Part shown: positions 62,620 to 64,000 of the stretch, piece after piece
Layout of the letters: each line of letters starts with the position of its first letter
Position numbering within the stretch: position 1 is the first letter of the stretch
The notes under the pieces: generated by a model
The model's input: only the letters and a program-made list of their open reading frames with translations
What the model was told of the DNA's origin: nothing
Databases searched by the model: none
Position numbers and translations under genes: made by a program
Assembly: GCF_030150205.1 (NCBI RefSeq)
Contig: NZ_JASLGT010000011.1
Coordinates: 124,001-188,000 of the forward strand
Length of the DNA stretch: 64,000 bases
Origin: Niabella sp.
GTDB taxonomy: Bacteria; Bacteroidota; Bacteroidia; Chitinophagales; Chitinophagaceae
Direction of reading: 5' to 3'

Positions 62620-64000
62620 CTATTGGGGATGGTATCCGATCTGCTTGAATACCCAGTCCATTTCGACATCTTTTTTATCTATGTAATCGGATAGCCGGTA
62701 CCGGATCTCTACATCCGGCATTACGCCCCGGCCTTTAGGTGACAGACTGCCTGGTATCACAACTGGTAACAAGCCCTGTCTGAATTTCAGTTTTGTATGC
62801 TTCAGTATGCCCGTATAATAATATACTGCGGTGCCACCATGGCTGCCGCCCCCCGTTTCGCTGCCCACAAGCGTTACATTCTTTAATTGCCTTAGTCTTG
62901 CTGGCAGTATACTGGCTGCAGAAAAGCTGGCGCCATTGATCAGTACGTAGATCTTACCCGTAAACCGGAAGCTGTCTGCCGGTGTCACCGGTTTATCCAG
63001 ATCGGCGATCGCACGCCGGTAAGCATCCTGCTTCATTACGCTGTCCGTAACGGATCCCGGTTTTGGAGCCCCAATCCGGATCAGGTAACAGGGGGTATCG
63101 ATGAGGAAGGCATATAATTTTTTTAAATGCTCCAGATCGCCCCCGGGATTGTTCCGCAGATCAATGATGAGTATGCCCACCTTTTGCTGCGCAGCCGCTT
63201 TAAATGTCGATCTGTAAAATTGATCCTGGTCGCGTTTTGCAAAGCGCCCTACGGTAAGTACCATTGGTGCACTTGGTCCATCAATGCGAAACGCGTCATC
63301 AAAATTGCTAGAAGGGTCTTCATTTTCAAAAGCCAGATCAGCTTCCGGTCTCCTTGTGATCCGGTGAGTGGTTGTTTTGCCATCCTGCCGGACCAGGTAT
63401 CGTACCGTGTCGCCATAATCGAAGGCCATCCGGGCGGCGTTACAAAACTGTCCGTTGTTCAGCACCTGGTATTTGTAGGTGGTGTTGTATCCATCAGAGG
63501 TCATGTAGGTGCCCAATAGTTTCCGGATGATTTCGGAAGCGGGCCGGCCATCAATGGATAGGATCTCGGCACCGGGCCTGATAGCGAAGTCCCGCGAATA
63601 ATTTTTATGCAGGAATAGCCGGTTGTTGATGATCTTTAGCCGCAACTGCATAATGGGACGTACATAGTCTTCATTATAGGGAGCCACATCGGCCGCTTCC
63701 AGGCCATCGATAAAGGAGATGTCCTGTGTTAGCTCTATATGTCCATCGCCGATCTGGCTTAGTACAGCCATCAGTCGTGTGCGGAATTGCAGGCTGGTAA
63801 GCGGGGTTGTAAGCCCGGACTTTAAGCTATCGAACTTTTTTTTTAATTTTCCGGGGGAGATATAAGCATAAAGGTCCGGGTGATTTTGTTTCAGTACCCG
63901 GTATACGGTGTCTACATCAGCTTTCAGCTCGGCCGGTGCATGTTGCGCTGCTAATAATTGATAAAGGACTTGCTGTTGTTCTGTCCGGGTTGGCTGCTGC
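62620..64000 (-). CDS. S41-family carboxy-terminal-processing-type peptidase (5' truncated)
   Basis: The reading frame is open to the window edge, so the N-terminus is missing; the earliest visible residues include LKADVDTVYRVLKQNHPDLY, typical of the S41 N-terminal helical domain. A PDZ-like segment follows (IRPGAEILSIDGRPASEII) and then the catalytic domain with LIIDLRNNPGGDL, VLINGASFSAASILP (nucleophile Ser) and GSETGGGSHGGTAVYYY. S41 peptidases cut C-terminal regions of proteins in the periplasm. The annotated Met at 63771 is internal. The family is secure; the substrate is unknown. Confidence 0.9.
   Translation of the reverse strand, partial: QQPTRTEQQQVLYQLLAAQHAPAELKADVDTVYRVLKQNHPDLYAYISPGKLKKKFDSLKSGLTTPLTSLQFRTRLMAVLSQIGDGHIELTQDISFIDGLEAADVAPYNEDYVRPIMQLRLKIINNRLFLHKNYSRDFAIRPGAEILSIDGRPASEIIRKLLGTYMTSDGYNTTYKYQVLNNGQFCNAARMAFDYGDTVRYLVRQDGKTTTHRITRRPEADLAFENEDPSSNFDDAFRIDGPSAPMVLTVGRFAKRDQDQFYRSTFKAAAQQKVGILIIDLRNNPGGDLEHLKKLYAFLIDTPCYLIRIGAPKPGSVTDSVMKQDAYRRAIADLDKPVTPADSFRFTGKIYVLINGASFSAASILPARLRQLKNVTLVGSETGGGSHGGTAVYYYTGILKHTKLKFRQGLLPVVIPGSLSPKGRGVMPDVEIRYRLSDYIDKKDVEMDWVFKQIGYHPQ

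Noticed and set aside
1..64000. tRNA, rRNA or prophage genes
   Set aside because: No cloverleaf with a CCA-type acceptor end, rRNA core sequence or phage structural protein was recognised by eye; a tRNA scan was not run.

Overview
The window looks like a chromosomal segment from a member of the Bacteroidota, most likely family Chitinophagaceae; Niabella or a close relative is only a guess. The evidence is the protein style (OMP_b-brl barrels, SusC-type plug sequence, GSCFA, four-helix-bundle S23-like protein, MbnP family, membrane AraC regulators), many secreted proteins with signal peptides ending in AQ or SQ, and several TAnnTTTG boxes upstream of genes, the Bacteroidota -7 promoter element. 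I saw no rRNA, tRNA, CRISPR array or prophage.

Layout. 1-4.7 kb (+): the 3' end of metK, gyrA with a drug-sensitive-type QRDR, and a secreted TPR protein. 4.9-12.8 kb (-): a small lipoprotein, then a complete SUF iron-sulfur assembly operon read sufB, [four-helix-bundle gene], sufC, sufD, sufS, [TonB-C-terminus-like gene], sufE, sufT, Rrf2 regulator. 13-18 kb: a small outer-membrane protein, an NfeD/flotillin pair, a secreted Gfo/Idh/MocA oxidoreductase and an AlkA-like glycosylase. 18.2-22 kb (+): a probable periplasmic copper module made of a small Cys/His/Met protein, an MbnP-family lipoprotein, a MauG/MbnH-like di-heme peroxidase and a barrel protein with a CxxCxC N-terminus. 22-30 kb: GSCFA protein, zinc alcohol dehydrogenase, galM and galK (divergent), and a divergent GH88 / heparinase II-III pair for uronate-containing glycans.

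30-41 kb is an accessory-looking stretch. It holds a rhomboid protease, an ANT(6)-like adenylyltransferase, a MarR-arr operon with a visible operator, an array of 120-bp tandem repeats, an IS200-like HUH transposase next to REP-like hairpins, DoxX, a SAM methyltransferase, several small conserved-domain proteins, a class-A-like serine hydrolase and a HAD hydrolase. 41-47.4 kb has regulators (Crp/Fnr, membrane AraC, HMA-AraC), an unusual secreted/membrane protein and an outer-membrane barrel protein. 47.7-53.5 kb is one giant gene: an alpha-2-macroglobulin-like protein carrying a carboxypeptidase-regulatory domain and a SusC-type plug domain but no barrel. 54-64 kb contains a clan-D-like glycoside hydrolase, alkaline phosphatase, an AlkZ-like HTH_42 protein, NADP-isocitrate dehydrogenase, a Crp/Fnr regulator, RlpA and a 5'-truncated S41 peptidase.

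Strongest leads: the MbnP/MbnH-like copper module without a visible methanobactin operon; the alpha-2-macroglobulin/plug fusion; the 120-bp repeat array and GTA-loop hairpins beside the transposase; and the four-helix-bundle cassette with terminal inverted repeats inside the suf operon. Family assignments come from motif recognition by eye; no database search was run.
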